DNA of 64,000 bases from Phenylobacterium sp. (GCF_030693625.1 NZ_JAUYAF010000073.1:20923-84922); one strand, 5' to 3'; counted from the first letter of the stretch, positions 9,313 to 19,006 are shown. Numbers and translations are program-made. Notes: generated by a model not told the origin, from the sequence alone.

Positions 9313-9816
9313 CTATTTCCAGACCACGGTCTGCGGCGCGTCGGCGGACCCGTAGTCGATCTCCACCCGGGTCACCGCCTTGGCCCCAGGGGGGACATCA
9401 AAGGGCGCGCGGGCCAGGGTGGGCTTCAGGGTGACCGGCGGGCCGCCGTCGAAGCTGACGCGGACCATGCGGACGCCCAGTTCGGGATTGACCAGATAGG
9501 CCGGCTGATCGGTGGCCACGCCCTTCTCGGTGACCACGAAGAAGCGCTTGGTCTGGCTGGCGCCCGCGTACCACATGATGTTGAGCTGCTGGCCGCCGAC
9601 CCGCCAGTTGGGAGTCATGGAGACCGTGGCGTCGGAGCCCTTGGTCTTAATCTGGGTGGTCTGGGCTGGAAGGACGCCGTGGGCGCCTTCGGCGGTGGAG
9701 AGGGCCAGCCCGGCCGGCGCCGCCGGGGCCGCGGGTTCGCTCTTCCCGCAAGCGGCGAGAGATGAGCCCAGTAGAAGCACGGACGCGAGCGCAAGCCCGC
9801 TAAAGCCTGAACGCAT
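9313..9816 (-). CDS. Putative lipoprotein, function unknown
   Basis: 167 residues. The N-terminus is a lipoprotein signal with lipobox LAAC (cysteine at about residue 23) followed by a short Ala/Pro linker. The mature part looks like beta-rich single-domain sequence (RFFVVTEKG, VRMVRVSFDGGPPVTL). I do not recognise a family. It is 47 bp downstream of the hydrolase start on the same strand, so the two could share a transcript. Confidence 0.7.
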   Translation of the reverse strand: MRSGFSGLALASVLLLGSSLAACGKSEPAAPAAPAGLALSTAEGAHGVLPAQTTQIKTKGSDATVSMTPNWRVGGQQLNIMWYAGASQTKRFFVVTEKGVATDQPAYLVNPELGVRMVRVSFDGGPPVTLKPTLARAPFDVPPGAKAVTRVEIDYGSADAPQTVVWK

Positions 9817-9934
9817 GGGTCGTTTCCTCGTTTTTTATGACACGAGGATGGGCACAAGCTTGGCCTTGCTACAAGACGATGCGCGCAAGCCTTACTGGGA
9901 CTAGGTTCGCGGCGGTGCCAGGAGGGATTCGACC

Positions 9935-10336
9935 ATGTTGCGGCTGATTCTGGGGGTGATTCTCGGGCCCCTCGTGGGACTCATCGTGCTGGGCGCCGTC
10001 GACGGCGCCGCCAACACGATCTTCCCCCCGCCCCCGGGGGTCAACCTGACCGATCCCGCGGCCATCCGCGCCGCCACCGCGATCCTGCCGGTCGGCGCCC
10101 AGGTGGGCCAGGTGCTCGCCTGGCTGCTGGGGGCCCTGGCCGGGGCCTGGAGCGCCAACCTGATCGCGGGACGTCGAGCCCTGGCCGGCCGCATCGTCAG
10201 CGGCCTGTTCCTGGCCTTCGCCGCCTGGACCCTGGCCACCACCGCCTATCCGATGGGAACGCAGGTCGGCCTGGTGATCGCCGTGCTGATCGCCGCCCTA
10301 GCCGCCGACCGCGCCTCGGGCAGGCCCAGAACCTAG
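9935..10336 (+). CDS. Small membrane protein, function unknown
   Basis: 133 residues with four hydrophobic segments, around 3-22, 50-72, 80-98 and 102-124. GGAGG-like sequence precedes ATG 9935. No family recognised. Its TAG stop shares the tetranucleotide CTAG with the stop of the convergent M23 gene. Confidence 0.7.
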   Translation: MLRLILGVILGPLVGLIVLGAVDGAANTIFPPPPGVNLTDPAAIRAATAILPVGAQVGQVLAWLLGALAGAWSANLIAGRRALAGRIVSGLFLAFAAWTLATTAYPMGTQVGLVIAVLIAALAADRASGRPRT

Positions 10337-11100
10337 CCCTGGAACTTGAGGGTCTGGCGGACGCGGCCGTCCTTGCCCTTCTTGCCCTTGGCGGCCTTGG
10401 CCTCCATCAGCGCCTTCTTGCTCTCCGGAATCTCCGACACCGTGGCGAGGCGCACGCGGGGGGAGACATAGGAGGCCAGCTTGATGGGCAGGTCTTCGGC
10501 GGTGGCGAATTCGCGATTCAGGAAGACCAGAGGGTTCAGCGGCTTGTCGTCCTGGCGGATCTCGAAGTGGAGGTGCGGGCCGGTGGAGGTGCCGCTGGAG
10601 CCCATGCGGCCCACCGTCTTGCCGGCCTCGACATAGGCGCCCTTCTTCATGCCGCGCTCGATCTTGCCGAGGTGGGCGTAGAAGCTGGTGAGACCCACGC
10701 CATGCTCGACCTCGACATAGCGGCCGTAGGAGGCGCTCTCGCCGGCGCGGATCACGATGCCGTCCGAGACGGCGACGACCCTGGTCCCGACGGGACCGGC
10801 GATGTCGACGCCCTCATGCAGCCGGCCGCGGTCTTCCCAGGGCATCCGGCGCAGGCCGAAAGGGGAATTGATCTTCTCGCCGGGGACCGGGTTACCACAC
10901 TCGAAGGCCGGCGCCGGCGGCGGCGGCGCCACCTCCTCGACAGGGGCGGCGACGGGGGGCTTGGTGTCGGTCCTGTCCCCCAGGTTCGGCCGAGCGGCAT
11001 AGGCGACGGTGGCGACGCTCAGGGCCAGGACGCCGGCAACAGCGACCTCGAGGCCAAAATGGCGCACACGATCGGTGGTCGACAAGGACTTCAAAAACAA
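10333..11100 (-). CDS. Membrane-anchored M23 family metallopeptidase
   Basis: 255 residues. One N-terminal membrane segment (about 16-36), a Pro-rich linker with VAPPPPAPA, then an M23/LytM domain (about 75-195). The zinc ligands are present: HEGVD (H95, D99) and GPHLHFE (H178), with YAHL at about 141. This predicts an active peptidoglycan DD-endopeptidase facing the periplasm, rather than a degenerate EnvC/NlpD-type activator. The C-terminus is Lys-rich. The gene is monocistronic and convergent with a small membrane protein. Confidence 0.9.
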   Translation of the reverse strand: MFLKSLSTTDRVRHFGLEVAVAGVLALSVATVAYAARPNLGDRTDTKPPVAAPVEEVAPPPPAPAFECGNPVPGEKINSPFGLRRMPWEDRGRLHEGVDIAGPVGTRVVAVSDGIVIRAGESASYGRYVEVEHGVGLTSFYAHLGKIERGMKKGAYVEAGKTVGRMGSSGTSTGPHLHFEIRQDDKPLNPLVFLNREFATAEDLPIKLASYVSPRVRLATVSEIPESKKALMEAKAAKGKKGKDGRVRQTLKFQG

Positions 11101-11360
11101 GCGGAACCTCTTCCAGTATAGTCGAGCTTAGAACGCGTCCGCTAGAGGTTGTGCGGAACAGCTTCGACCAATCGCCACGGGTAAGCGGCGACTTATTGCC
11201 GTGGGTTTAAGACAAAATATTGGCGGCGTTAAGGATTAGCTTTGAACCTATTACAGCAGAGCCGAGTGAAGCTCGACCATAGATTCAAGTGGTAAAGGTT
11301 CTCCTAGCCGGGCTGCGACAAAATCGCAGCCCGCGCCAGCGAGTTCCTGAGGGCCGGAGT
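11101..11360. other. Intergenic region between M23 peptidase gene and pntB
   Basis: 260 bp without a convincing ORF. It is AT-richer than its surroundings around 11190-11290 and probably holds the M23 gene promoter. The only clear structure is the hairpin at 11309-11333. Confidence 0.6.
11309..11333 (-). terminator. Terminator-like hairpin downstream of pntB
   Basis: A perfect 10-bp stem CGGGCTGCGA / TCGCAGCCCG with loop CAAAA, 28 bp past the pntB stop. On the minus strand it is followed by a mixed sequence, not a strong T-run. Confidence 0.7.
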
Positions 11361-12785
11361 CTAGAGGCCCTTCAGAATGCCTTCGACCATCTTCTTGGCG
11401 TCCCCGAACAGCATCATGGTGTTGTCGCGGAAGAAGAGTTCGTTCTCGACCCCGGCATAGCCGGAGCTCATGCCGCGCTTCACGAACAGCACGGTGCGGG
11501 CCTTTTCGACGTCCAGGATCGGCATGCCGTAGATGGCGCTGGTGGGGTCGGTCTTGGCGGCAGGGTTGGTGACGTCGTTGGCGCCGATCACGAAGGCCAC
11601 GTCGGCGCTGGCGAACTCGGCGTTGATGTCCTCCAGCTCGAAGACCTCGTCATAGGAGACGTTGGCCTCGGCCAGCAGCACGTTCATGTGCCCGGGCATC
11701 CGGCCGGCGACGGGGTGGATGGCGTACTTCACCTCCACGCCCTCTTCCTTCAGCTTGTCGCCCATTTCGCGCAGGGCGTGCTGGGCCTGGCTGACGGCCA
11801 TGCCGTAGCCGGGGACGATGATCACCTTGGAGGCGTTCTTCATGATGAAGGCCGCGTCCTCGGCCGAACCCTGCTTGACCGGCCGGGTCTCGACCTGGCC
11901 GCCGCCGGCGGCGGCCGCATCGTCGGCGCCGAAGCCGCCCAGGATCACGGAGATGAAGCTGCGGTTCATCGCCTTGCACATGATGTAGCTGAGGATCGCG
12001 CCTGACGAGCCCACCAGGGCCCCGGTGATGATCAGCGTCACGTTCTCCAGCGTGAAGCCCAGGGCCGCCGCCGCCCAGCCGGAATAGCTGTTCAGCATGG
12101 AGACCACGACGGGCATGTCGGCGCCGCCGATGGGGATGATCAGGGTGACGCCGATCAGCAGGCTGAGGCCGAGGATCGCCCAGAACGCCCAGATGACCTC
12201 CGGCTGGCCGCCCCCCATCACCAGCACCACCACCATTGCGACAATGGCGAGCGCGATGATGATGTTCAGCAGGTGGCGGGCCGGCAGCATGATCGGCGCT
12301 CCGCTCATATTGCCGTTCAGCTTCAGGGCCGCGATGATCGAGCCGGTCAGGGTCACGGCCCCGATGGCCAGGCCCAGGGACAGCTCCACCAGGGAGCTGA
12401 CGTGGATCGTGCCGTCCTCGGCGAGGATGCCGTAGGCGGCGGGCGTGTAGATGGCGGCGACCGCCACCAGACAGGCCGCGGCCCCCACCAGGCTGTGGAA
12501 GGTGGCCACCAGCTGCGGCATGGAGGTCATGGCGACCTTGCGCGCGATCACCGCGCCCACCGTGCCGCCGATGGCGACGCCGCCGACGATCAGGCCCAGC
12601 GTCAGGGTGTCCAGCGCCTGTTGGCCCCACAGGGTCAACAGGGTGGTGCCCACGGCGATGGCCATGCCGATCATGCCATTGCGGTTGCCCGCCTGGCTGG
12701 TGGTGGGGCTGGAAAGGCCGCGCAGGGCCAGGATGAAGAGGACGCCCGAGACGATATAGGCGATGGCCGCGAGATTGGCGTTCAC
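11361..12785 (-). CDS. pntB: NAD(P) transhydrogenase subunit beta
   Basis: 474 residues. The protein has about nine membrane helices (domain II) and a C-terminal NADP(H)-binding domain III with GYGMAVSQAQHA, HPVAGRMPGHMNVLLAEA and GANDVTNPAA, all diagnostic. With PntAA and PntAB it forms the proton-translocating transhydrogenase that makes NADPH from NADH using the proton-motive force. It overlaps pntAB by four bases, indicating translational coupling. Confidence 0.97.
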   Translation of the reverse strand: MNANLAAIAYIVSGVLFILALRGLSSPTTSQAGNRNGMIGMAIAVGTTLLTLWGQQALDTLTLGLIVGGVAIGGTVGAVIARKVAMTSMPQLVATFHSLVGAAACLVAVAAIYTPAAYGILAEDGTIHVSSLVELSLGLAIGAVTLTGSIIAALKLNGNMSGAPIMLPARHLLNIIIALAIVAMVVVLVMGGGQPEVIWAFWAILGLSLLIGVTLIIPIGGADMPVVVSMLNSYSGWAAAALGFTLENVTLIITGALVGSSGAILSYIMCKAMNRSFISVILGGFGADDAAAAGGGQVETRPVKQGSAEDAAFIMKNASKVIIVPGYGMAVSQAQHALREMGDKLKEEGVEVKYAIHPVAGRMPGHMNVLLAEANVSYDEVFELEDINAEFASADVAFVIGANDVTNPAAKTDPTSAIYGMPILDVEKARTVLFVKRGMSSGYAGVENELFFRDNTMMLFGDAKKMVEGILKGL

Positions 12786-13126
12786 TTGGCGCCTTCCTTC
12801 TGCACGGGCTTATCCTTCTTCTTGTACATGGCCAGCATGCGCTGGGTGACCAGGAAGCCGCCGAAGATGTTCACGGCGGCGAAGGCCGCGGCGATGGCGC
12901 CGGCCCCCTTTGAGATCATGACGTTCTGGGTCAGGCCCGCGTCCGGTCCGCCACTGGCGGCCGCCGCCAGCAGGGCGCCGACGATGATCACCGAGGAGAT
13001 GGCGTTGGTCACCGCCATCAGCGGGGTGTGCAGGGCGGGCGTGACGCTCCAGACGACGTAGTAGCCGACGAAGATCGCCAGCACGAAGATCGCCAGGCGG
13101 AAGACTGTGGGGTCGACGGTGTCCAT
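12782..13126 (-). CDS. pntAB: NAD(P) transhydrogenase subunit alpha, membrane part (PntAB)
   Basis: 114 residues. This is the membrane-spanning part of the alpha subunit (three helices: about 8-28, 36-60, 70-92) encoded separately from the NAD-binding part, as in Rhodospirillum-type three-subunit transhydrogenases. The motif VVWSVTPALHTPLMAVTNAIS is typical. It lies 19 bp after pntAA and overlaps pntB. Confidence 0.95.
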   Translation of the reverse strand: MDTVDPTVFRLAIFVLAIFVGYYVVWSVTPALHTPLMAVTNAISSVIIVGALLAAAASGGPDAGLTQNVMISKGAGAIAAAFAAVNIFGGFLVTQRMLAMYKKKDKPVQKEGAK

Positions 13127-13145
13127 CGGTTCCTCCTTGGGAGCT

Positions 13146-14279
13146 TTAGCTGTTCAGCGAAGGGTGGACGACCGCGCCGCCCTGGGTGACCAGGGCCGCC
13201 TTGAGGATCTCGTCCTCCAGGTCGGGGGCCAGCTTGCCGTCCTTGTCCAGCAACAGGCCGGCGAAGGCCAGGAGGTTGCGGGCGTAGAGGGCCGAGGCGT
13301 CGGTGGCGATGCGGCCGGGCAAGTTGGCGACGCCGAGAATCTTCGCGCCATTGGCGGTGACAGCCACCTCGCCCTGCTTGGCGCCGACGACATTGCCGCC
13401 CTGCTCGATGGCCAGGTCCACCAGGATCGAGCCCGGACGCATGGAAGCCACCTGTTCGGCGCTCACCAGCTTGGGCGCCGGCCGGCCGGGGATCAGGGCG
13501 GTGGTGATGACGATGTCCTGCTTGGCGATGTGGCTGGAGACCAGGGCCGCCTGCTTGGCCTGGTACTCGGCGCTCATCTCCTTGGCGTAGCCGCCGGCGG
13601 TCTGGGCGTTCTTGAACTCTTCATCCTCGACGGCCAGGAACTTCGCGCCGAGGCTCTCGACCTGTTCCTTGGTGGCGGGCCGCACGTCGGTGGCGGTGAC
13701 CACGGCGCCCAGGCGGCGCGCGGTGGCGATCGCCTGCAGGCCGGCGACGCCAACCCCCATCACGAAGACCTTGGCGGCGGCGACGGTGCCGGCGGCGGTC
13801 ATCATCATCGGCATGGCGCGGCCATAGGCCTCGGCGGCCTCGATCACCGCGCGGTAGCCGGCGAGATTGGCCTGCGACGACAGGGCGTCCATCACCTGGG
13901 CCCGGGTGATGCGGGGGACGAACTCCATGGCGAAGCCGGTGGCGCCCTTGGCGGCGATCGCCTTCAAGGCGTCCTTGTCCATGTGCGGGTTGAGCAGGGC
14001 CACGACGATGGCGCCGGACTTGAGCGCCGCGATCTCGGCGGCCTCGGGGGCGCGGACCTTGAACAGGATGTCGGCCTTGCCGATGGCGCCCGCGGCGTCC
14101 TTGGCGATCTCGGCGCCGGCAGCCTGGTAGTCGGCGTCGGGATAGGCGGCGGCCGTGCCGGCGCCGCTCTCCACCACCACCGAGAACCCCGCGGCGATCA
14201 GCTTCTTCACCGTCTCGGGGACGGCGGCCACCCGGGTCTCGCCGGCGCGGCGTTCAGTGGTGACGGCTATGACGGCCAT
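13146..14279 (-). CDS. pntAA: NAD(P) transhydrogenase subunit alpha part 1 (PntAA)
   Basis: 377 residues. The soluble NAD(H)-binding domain I, related to alanine dehydrogenase: N-terminal RRAGETRVAAVPETVKKL, the mobile nucleotide-binding half with GVGVAGLQAIATARRLGA, and the RQD-loop region. It binds peripherally to the membrane subunits and exchanges hydride between NADH and NADP+. It is the first gene of the pntAA-pntAB-pntB operon. Confidence 0.96.
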   Translation of the reverse strand: MAVIAVTTERRAGETRVAAVPETVKKLIAAGFSVVVESGAGTAAAYPDADYQAAGAEIAKDAAGAIGKADILFKVRAPEAAEIAALKSGAIVVALLNPHMDKDALKAIAAKGATGFAMEFVPRITRAQVMDALSSQANLAGYRAVIEAAEAYGRAMPMMMTAAGTVAAAKVFVMGVGVAGLQAIATARRLGAVVTATDVRPATKEQVESLGAKFLAVEDEEFKNAQTAGGYAKEMSAEYQAKQAALVSSHIAKQDIVITTALIPGRPAPKLVSAEQVASMRPGSILVDLAIEQGGNVVGAKQGEVAVTANGAKILGVANLPGRIATDASALYARNLLAFAGLLLDKDGKLAPDLEDEILKAALVTQGGAVVHPSLNS

Positions 14280-14464
14280 GCGCCTGTTTCCCCCAAGTCA
14301 GTGTTGGCCGGACCATACGGGGGGCAGGCTGAGCTTGTCCAGCGATGGACAGGGCAGATTCGAACGTTTGTTTGAATCCCGCACAAGACCGCAAGCGCGC
14401 CGAGGAATCGGCGCACCCGACCAGTCTCGCAGGAAGGCGCGCGGCGGCCGCGCGCGGAGCCGGC

Positions 14465-14695
14465 CTAGTGGTCGGCGGCAGGCTTGTCGCGCAGGAAGAA
14501 GACGCCGAGAGCGGTCACCACCACGGCGCTGATGAAGGCGCCCAGGAACCCGGTCGGGGTGCAGAACCACAGGACCAGCAGCACCATCATGGCGGTGAGC
14601 GCCAGGGAGCCCCACTTGGTCAGGCCGTTGAACAGGTGGAACGTGGCGACCTGCTCGGAGATGTCCATCTCGCCGCGGTGATATTCGGAAGCCAT
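14465..14695 (-). CDS. aa3-type cytochrome c oxidase subunit IV
   Basis: 76 residues. The N-terminus MASEYHRGEMDISEQVATFHLF and two hydrophobic segments (about 28-45 and 50-67) match the small alphaproteobacterial subunit IV of aa3 cytochrome c oxidases. This subunit crosses the inner membrane beside the catalytic core and is not essential for activity in known systems. It sits 185 bp upstream of pntAA on the same strand, a frequent arrangement in alphaproteobacteria. A GC-rich palindrome lies in the gap (around 14437-14456). Confidence 0.9.
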   Translation of the reverse strand: MASEYHRGEMDISEQVATFHLFNGLTKWGSLALTAMMVLLVLWFCTPTGFLGAFISAVVVTALGVFFLRDKPAADH

Positions 14696-14779
14696 GGAAG
14701 GGCGTCTCTCAGACTGGTGAGGAAATCGATGGGGCCGACCTACACCGTCGGCCGCCAGGGCTCAAGCGCGCCTTGTGTC

Positions 14780-15832
14780 TCAGCCAGGCCAGCGGGCCAG
14801 AAGGCCGCGCAGCGCCGCGATGAGCGCCAAGGGCTGGTCGACCATGATGTGGTGGGCCGAATCAGGGATCGCGATCTCCAGCATGTCCTTGGGCAGGGGG
14901 GACGGCCGGTCATCGCTGATCCGCGACTTCACCACCGAGCGGTCGCCATAGATGTGCACCAGGGGCACGGTCACCTTGGGCGGCCCTTCGGCGGTCATGC
15001 CCATCATCACGCTGCGGTCGAGCTTGTTCCACATGGCCGGGTCGAATCGCCAGGTCCAACCCTCGCCGCCGCCCTCGGGCAGGGGCGCGCGCTTCAGGGA
15101 GCGGCGCGCGATGAAGTCGGCGATGAACAGGTTTCCGGCGACCTGGGGCGGCATGAAGCGGAAGCGGGCGAGCGCCGCTTCCTCCGTCGGATAGACCCGG
15201 GCGGCGCGGTCGCCGGTGGGGATGTTGCGCACCTGCTGTTCCTGCATGCGCTTGGCTTCCGGCGAGTCCGGCGGCGGCCCGCCGAAGCCGGTGTCCACCA
15301 GCACAGCCGCGCGCATGCGCTCGGGGTGAGCGGCCGCGGCGAAGAACACTTGGCTGCCTCCGAAGGAGTGGCCGATATAGATAGGCAGGACGCCGCCGTC
15401 ATAGAGGCCCGTGGCGCGGGCGACGGCCTCGGCGTCCTCGGCGAAGTCCTGGAAGGCGTAGCTTTCACGCCAGTCCGAGGCGCCCATGCCGGCCAGCGAC
15501 ATCGAGGTCACCCGGTAGTCCTGGGCGAGATAGGGGGCGATGAAGCTCCACCAGTCGGCGTGGGCCGAGTTGCCGTGCACCAGCAACAGGCCGGGCTTGC
15601 CCAGCTCGCCCCAGGTCAGGGCCTCGATCTGGGTGCCCAGCGAGGTGACGAAGCTGCGCTCCGGCTCCTGGGCGATGGCGTCCAGGAACCACTCCGGCGC
15701 GTCGGGATGGCGGCCGCGGAACGGCGCCAGGGGCGCCTGGACCTGGGGCGGCAGGCTGCCGGGTTCGGAATGGATGGGACGGTCGTCGTAGCCGACGGGC
15801 GCGCCTTCCTTGATCGCCGGATCCAGAGCCAT
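14780..15832 (-). CDS. Alpha/beta hydrolase
   Basis: 350 residues from ATG 15832; the upstream open frame is an artefact. The alpha/beta-hydrolase features are HGNSAHADWW (oxyanion region), SLAGMGASDW, nucleophile elbow GHSFGG near residue 155, late acid region HIYGDRS and SAHHIMVDQP with the catalytic histidine. The N-terminal 60 residues are Pro-rich and may contact membranes or partners. The start overlaps the preceding thioesterase stop by one base, so the two are coupled. The substrate is unknown; an ester or epoxide are both possible. Confidence 0.85.
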   Translation of the reverse strand: MALDPAIKEGAPVGYDDRPIHSEPGSLPPQVQAPLAPFRGRHPDAPEWFLDAIAQEPERSFVTSLGTQIEALTWGELGKPGLLLVHGNSAHADWWSFIAPYLAQDYRVTSMSLAGMGASDWRESYAFQDFAEDAEAVARATGLYDGGVLPIYIGHSFGGSQVFFAAAAHPERMRAAVLVDTGFGGPPPDSPEAKRMQEQQVRNIPTGDRAARVYPTEEAALARFRFMPPQVAGNLFIADFIARRSLKRAPLPEGGGEGWTWRFDPAMWNKLDRSVMMGMTAEGPPKVTVPLVHIYGDRSVVKSRISDDRPSPLPKDMLEIAIPDSAHHIMVDQPLALIAALRGLLARWPG

Positions 15833-16308
15833 CAGGCCACCCCTCTCACTTCCCGCTCGCCCGCCTTGCGGGAGATCGAGCGGATACCCTTGTAGACGCC
15901 GGTGCCGGTGATCAGGGTGCGGTCGCCGCACCAGATCTTGCCCCGGACGGTGAAGACGTCGTCCTGTTCGGTGATGATCTCGCTGGTCCCCTCCACCCAG
16001 TCGCCCATGTGGGCGCCCGAGAGGAAGTCGGTGGTCAGGCGCACCGTCACCCAGCCGATCTCACGCTTGTTGGAGATCACCCGGCCCCAGGCCATGTCGG
16101 CGAAGCTCATCAGCATGCCGCCGTGGCAGTTGTTCATGCCGTTGGCGTGGTGCTCCTCGACCCGGAACGCCATCACCTCGTCGCCGCTGGCTGCGTCGCG
16201 GCTGGAGTAGAAGGGACCGACCGTGCGGCCGAACCCCCGGTTCCAGAGGTTGATGACAAAACCATCGGGGACGATGGCGGTCTGGACTTCGGTCAGATCA
16301 TCGGACAT
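15832..16308 (-). CDS. PaaI-type hotdog-fold acyl-CoA thioesterase
   Basis: 158 residues from ATG 16308 ([13 protein letters not shown]); the frame is open further upstream, but that part is Cys/Ala-rich non-coding-like sequence. The motif [17 protein letters not shown] matches the HGG-containing helix of PaaI/YdiI-type thioesterases, which hydrolyse acyl- or aryl-CoA in the cytoplasm. It is translationally coupled to the downstream hydrolase, suggesting successive ester-bond cleavage in one pathway. Confidence 0.85.
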   Translation of the reverse strand: MSDDLTEVQTAIVPDGFVINLWNRGFGRTVGPFYSSRDAASGDEVMAFRVEEHHANGMNNCHGGMLMSFADMAWGRVISNKREIGWVTVRLTTDFLSGAHMGDWVEGTSEIITEQDDVFTVRGKIWCGDRTLITGTGVYKGIRSISRKAGEREVRGVA

Positions 16309-16369
16309 CGCGCAGGCAAATGAACGGGCGTTTGAAGATTGGCAAGCCCTTGATGACGCTGCGGCCGGT

Positions 16370-16768
16370 TCAGCGGCCCCAGGCGCCCCGGTGCAGCACC
16401 ACGCGATAGCCGTCCGGGTCCTCGAAGCTGACGCCGTGCTCATCCCAATAGGGGTTGAAGGATTTGACCGGCCGGTGGCCCGCCGCCTCCAGCCGTGCGA
16501 CAGCCGTCGCCCGCGCCGTCTCCTCCGGGAAATAGAAGGTCAGCAGGTGGTCGGGGTTGGGTGCGGGGCCGACCTTGTGCCCGTGGGCCTGGGTCAGTTC
16601 CAGGTGCCAGGGCGCGCCGGGGAAGCCCAGGATCACCCCGTCGAACCCGGCGTGGCCCCGGAAGCTCGCCAGCTCCAGCAGCCCCAGCCCTTCGCGATAG
16701 AAGGCCGCCATGGCGTCCAACTGATCGGTGGGCCGCGCGATTCGGAGAGTCAGGCCGGAAAGGCTCAT
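16370..16768 (-). CDS. VOC superfamily (glyoxalase/bleomycin-resistance fold) protein
   Basis: 132 residues with two beta-alpha-beta-beta-beta units. Landmarks are the N-terminal [15 protein letters not shown] and the C-terminal [16 protein letters not shown]. Candidate metal ligands are His/Glu in HLELTQ, the histidine of PDHLL and the C-terminal part. The family includes lyases, dioxygenases and resistance proteins, so function is open. It starts two bases after the GH3 stop and should be co-transcribed with it. Confidence 0.85.
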   Translation of the reverse strand: MSLSGLTLRIARPTDQLDAMAAFYREGLGLLELASFRGHAGFDGVILGFPGAPWHLELTQAHGHKVGPAPNPDHLLTFYFPEETARATAVARLEAAGHRPVKSFNPYWDEHGVSFEDPDGYRVVLHRGAWGR

Positions 16769-16770
16769 GG

Positions 16771-18939
16771 TCAGGGCTTCATTGTGCGCGAGGTCAGGGC
16801 TGCCGTCCCGTGCAGGATGGTGTCTTCCGCCGAGGTGGCGAGGCTGACACTCACCTGGCCCGCTGCGATCCGCCAGCCCGGCAGGATGGGGTCGTAATTG
16901 GCCAGCAGGCGGGCGTCGGCGGTCACGGTCACGCGGCGGGTCTCGCCGGGCTCGAGCGCCACGCGGGCCCAGCCGATCAGGCGCTGGGAAGGCTTGCCAT
17001 CCGAGCCGGTCACCGTCGCATAGACCTGGGGGGTGTCGGTCCCGGCGACGCCGCCGGCGTTCTTGACGTCAAAGCTGGCGGTGATCGTCTCGCCGCCGAT
17101 CAGCTCCAGCCGCCCATATTCAAAGTGGGTGTAGCAAAGCCCGAACCCGAACGGGAACAGGGTGGCCGCCCCGGTCTTGGCGAACCAGCGATAGCCGACG
17201 TCGGCGCCCTCCGGATGCTCCACGGAGAAGCGGCCCTTGTGCTGCTGCACGTCCGGGCGGGTGGTGGGCAGCGTGGCGCCCTCCACCGGGGGTCCGAAGA
17301 TCTGGCCGGGGATGTCCGGGCGCACCAGATCCTCGACCCCGCAGGGGAAGCTGATGGGCAGGCGGCCCGACGGATTGACCGCCCCAAACAGGATGTTGGC
17401 GATGGCCTCGCCGCCGCGCGTGCCGGGATACCAGGCCTCCAGTACGGCGTTGACGTCGTCCAGCCACGGCATCAGCACCGGGGTCCCGGTCTCCAGCACC
17501 ACCACGGTCCTGGGGTTGGCTGCGGCGACCGCGGCGATCAGGGCGTCCTGGTCGCCCGGGAGGGACAGGCTGGGCAGGTCCTCGGCCTCCGTCGCCCACT
17601 GGTCGGCGAAGACGATGGCGATATCGGCATCCTTGGCCAGGCTCGCGGCCTCGGCGCGGTCCTCGCCCGAAACGAAGGTCACGGCGGTGTTGCGGGTCAG
17701 CTCCCGGATCGCCGCCACCGGCGATGACGGATGGTAGGTGACCTTGGCGAAGGCGCCGGCCAGGCCCGCGACCTCGATCTCATGGCCCGGCCCGCCCACC
17801 GGGATCACCTGGGAGGAGCCGCCGCCGGACATCACGCCCTTGTCGGCATGGGCCCCGATCACTGCGATCTTGCGGATGCTGGGCGCCAGCGGCAGGACCC
17901 CGTCGTTCTTCAGCAGCACCGTCCCGGCCTCGGCGGCGGCCTGGGCCACCTTGGCGTTGGCGGCGTAGTCGGTCTCGCGCCGGACAGTGGGATTGTCGAA
18001 CACCCCCTTGTCGAACAGGCTGCGCAGGATGCGGTGGACCATGTCGGTGAGCCGCTCGAAGGGCACCTCCCCCTGCTCCACGGCCTCCTTCAGCGGCGCG
18101 CCGAAATAGACCTGCTTGTCGAGTTGCTCGCCGCTCTCCTGGTCCAGGCCCGCCATCACCGCCTTGGCCGTGGAATGGACCGCGCCCCAGTCGCTCATCA
18201 CCCAGCCGCGGTAGCCCCAGTCACGCTTCAGCACCTGGTTCAGCAGGAAATCGTTCTCGCCGGCCCACTCCCCGTTGACCTTGTTGTAGGCGCACATGAC
18301 CGACCCTGGATCGCCGCGCTCGATGGCGATCTGGAAGGCCAGCAGGTCGCTCTCGCGCAGGGCGCCCTCGTCGATGCGGGCGTCCACCACGTGGCGGCAG
18401 GTCTCCTGGTCGTTCAGGGCGAAGTGCTTCAGGGTGCAGACGATGTCGTTGGACTGGGCGCCCTTGATGGCCTCGCCTGCCAGCACCCCGGCCAGCAGCG
18501 GATCCTCGCCGAGATATTCGAAGTTGCGTCCGCAGCGCGGCTCGCGGGTCAGGTTGGCGCCGCCCCCCAGCAGGACGTTGAAGCCCTTGTCGCGGGCCTC
18601 CGATCCCACCATCACGCCCGCCGCATGGGCCAGCTCAGGGTCCCAGGTGGAGGCCAGCGAGAGCCCGGAGGGCAGGCCGGTGGCGCCGTCGCCCTTGCGC
18701 ACCTGGCGCGGGTTAGCGATCCCCAGGCTGGCGTCGGTCTCGTTCAGCGGCGGGATACCCAGGCGTTCGACGCCGGGGATATAGCCCGCGCCCATGGCCG
18801 CGTCGGCGGGGGGCGGATTGACCATCGCGGGCATCGGTCCGTGAACCAGGGAGATCATCTCATCCAGGGTCAGCTGCGCGATCAGCAGCCTGGCGCGGTT
18901 GTCCGGCGACAGGGACTTGTCCATCCAGGCCTGGGTCAT
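16771..18939 (-). CDS. Glycoside hydrolase family 3 beta-glucosidase-like enzyme
   Basis: 722 residues from ATG 18939, preceded by GGGAGGA. GH3 layout: an N-terminal TIM barrel with KHFALNDQET and the nucleophile D250 in VMSDWGAVHS, an alpha/beta sandwich (about 340-540) with GEDRAEAASL and DQDALIAAVAAANPRTVVVLETG, and a C-terminal fibronectin-III-like domain. No signal peptide is seen, so it is cytoplasmic and acts on imported oligosaccharides or glycosides. The gene is divergent from a TetR regulator, which probably controls it. Confidence 0.93.
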   Translation of the reverse strand: MTQAWMDKSLSPDNRARLLIAQLTLDEMISLVHGPMPAMVNPPPADAAMGAGYIPGVERLGIPPLNETDASLGIANPRQVRKGDGATGLPSGLSLASTWDPELAHAAGVMVGSEARDKGFNVLLGGGANLTREPRCGRNFEYLGEDPLLAGVLAGEAIKGAQSNDIVCTLKHFALNDQETCRHVVDARIDEGALRESDLLAFQIAIERGDPGSVMCAYNKVNGEWAGENDFLLNQVLKRDWGYRGWVMSDWGAVHSTAKAVMAGLDQESGEQLDKQVYFGAPLKEAVEQGEVPFERLTDMVHRILRSLFDKGVFDNPTVRRETDYAANAKVAQAAAEAGTVLLKNDGVLPLAPSIRKIAVIGAHADKGVMSGGGSSQVIPVGGPGHEIEVAGLAGAFAKVTYHPSSPVAAIRELTRNTAVTFVSGEDRAEAASLAKDADIAIVFADQWATEAEDLPSLSLPGDQDALIAAVAAANPRTVVVLETGTPVLMPWLDDVNAVLEAWYPGTRGGEAIANILFGAVNPSGRLPISFPCGVEDLVRPDIPGQIFGPPVEGATLPTTRPDVQQHKGRFSVEHPEGADVGYRWFAKTGAATLFPFGFGLCYTHFEYGRLELIGGETITASFDVKNAGGVAGTDTPQVYATVTGSDGKPSQRLIGWARVALEPGETRRVTVTADARLLANYDPILPGWRIAAGQVSVSLATSAEDTILHGTAALTSRTMKP

Positions 18940-19006
18940 GTTGATGTCCTCCCGCTTTGTTGGCGTGACCCTATTTATTTTAGTCCATCTGGGCAATAAT
19001 CATCGA

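Noticed and set aside
14437-14456. GC-rich palindrome as terminator of the oxidase subunit IV gene
   Set aside because: It is made only of alternating G/C with almost no loop and lacks a T-run, so it is as likely a composition effect.
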